Assembly: GCA_964445085.1 (NCBI GenBank)
Contig: CAYUJV010000043.1
Location: 1 to 22,789, forward strand
From: Thiobacter sp964445085
GTDB lineage: Bacteria > Pseudomonadota > Gammaproteobacteria > Burkholderiales > Thiobacteraceae
Direction of reading: 5' to 3'
Length of the DNA: 22,789 nt
The position numbers were made by a program, and so were the translations under genes. Positions 22,100 through 22,789 of the stretch are shown here, one piece after another; position 1 is the stretch's first letter; every line of letters begins with the position of its first letter. The notes under the pieces are model-generated. The model was not told where the DNA came from and searched no databases. It was given only the letters and a program-made list of their open reading frames with translations.

Positions 22100-22789
22100 A
22101 TGCAATCCATCCTCGCCAAATCCCGATGCCTGGTGGTCAAGGTCGGCAGCAGCCTGGTCACCAACGAAGGCCAGGGCCTCGACACCCAGGCCATCGCCCA
22201 CTGGGCCGACCAGATCGCGCGGCTGAAGCAGATGGGCAAGCAGGTGGTGCTGGTGTCCAGCGGCGCCATCGCCGAGGGCATGCAGCGCCTCGGCTGGAAG
22301 AAGCGGCCGAGCGCGGTGCACGAGCTGCAGGCCGCCGCCGCCGTGGGGCAGATGGGGCTGGTGCAGGTGTACGAAACCTGCTTCCGCAAGCACGATCTGC
22401 ACACTGCGCAGGTGCTGCTCACCCACGAGGACCTGGCGGACCGCAAGCGCTATCTGAATGCGCGTTCCACGCTGCGCACGCTGCTGGGCCTCAACGTCAT
22501 TCCCATCATCAACGAGAACGACACCGTGGTCACCGACGAGATCAAGTTCGGCGACAACGACACCCTCGGTGCGCTGGTCACCAACCTGATCGAGGCCGAT
22601 GCGCTGGTGATCATGACCGACCAGAAGGGCCTGTTCTCGGCCGATCCGCGCAAGGACCCCAACGCGCGCCTGATTCAGGAGGCCCGCGCCGGCGACCCGG
22701 AGCTGGAGGGCATGGCCGGCGGCGCCGGCAGCGCCATCGGCCGCGGCGGCATGCTGACCAAGGTGCTCGCCGCAAAGCGCGCCGCCGGC
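22100..22789 (+). CDS. proB: Glutamate 5-kinase, 3' end cut by window edge
   Basis: The first 230 residues of the enzyme that phosphorylates glutamate in proline synthesis. Amino-acid-kinase motifs are present: CLVVKVGSSLVT (10-21), VVLVSSGAIAEGM (about 49-61), PIINENDTVVTDEIKFGDNDTLGALV (positions 135-160, with NEND and the GDND substrate residues) and MTDQKGLFSADPR. GGAGA lies 7-8 bases before the ATG. The C-terminal end, including any PUA domain, is outside the window. It follows obgE, the usual betaproteobacterial order. Confidence 0.96.
   Translation, partial: MQSILAKSRCLVVKVGSSLVTNEGQGLDTQAIAHWADQIARLKQMGKQVVLVSSGAIAEGMQRLGWKKRPSAVHELQAAAAVGQMGLVQVYETCFRKHDLHTAQVLLTHEDLADRKRYLNARSTLRTLLGLNVIPIINENDTVVTDEIKFGDNDTLGALVTNLIEADALVIMTDQKGLFSADPRKDPNARLIQEARAGDPELEGMAGGAGSAIGRGGMLTKVLAAKRAAG

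Overview
The window is about 65% GC and fully occupied by ordinary bacterial genes. It looks like chromosomal DNA of a betaproteobacterium, probably a Nitrosomonadales- or Rhodocyclales-like lineage. This rests on gene content and order: pilS/pilR next to ampD, a PP0621-like small protein, ispB divergent from rplU-rpmA-obgE-proB, and a Fur-controlled hemP. The genus cannot be fixed from sequence reading alone.

Layout. (a) 1-2340, minus strand: a Fur-type palindrome over a promoter, then hemP (a 58-codon GTG-start gene), a DUF6662-like outer-membrane barrel, a secreted FMN-binding domain protein with an SGAT flavinylation motif, and apbE, the flavin transferase, cut by the window edge. This looks like an iron-responsive extracytoplasmic flavoprotein system. 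(b) 2452-4068, minus: a ferredoxin-NADP reductase and a DUF2189 membrane protein, separated by a clear terminator. (c) 4147-13347, minus: a nearly self-contained selenocysteine island, fdnG-fdnH-fdnI-fdhE-selA-selB-selC. The only selenoprotein seen is FdnG, whose in-frame TGA at 12760-12762 is followed by a SECIS hairpin. The same strand therefore encodes the target enzyme, its maturation factor, and all dedicated Sec machinery except selD, which is not in the window. A 73-bp palindromic repeat sits between selA and selB, and an 11-bp-stem hairpin sits between selB and selC.

(d) 13543-14438, minus: ampD translationally coupled to a small thioredoxin-like gene. These face a divergent Na+/Ca2+ exchanger-family gene (14506-15507, plus). 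(e) 15521-18725, minus: pilR (TTG start overlapping the pilS stop), pilS, and a small membrane-anchored CxxC protein of PP0621 type. (f) 18833-20010, minus: tRNA-Pro(CGG), a structured repeat, and ispB. (g) 20137-22789, plus: a strong sigma-70 promoter, rplU-rpmA, a terminator, a second copy of the structured repeat filling the obgE leader, obgE, and a 3'-truncated proB.

The two most interesting observations are the following. First, a two-copy hairpin repeat of about 120 nt (18912-19033 and 20846-20966) whose copies differ by compensatory base-pair changes and even by completely different but self-complementary terminal arms. Second, the Fur-box/hemP/barrel/FMN-binding/ApbE cluster, in which the ApbE has no visible export signal although its apparent substrate does.
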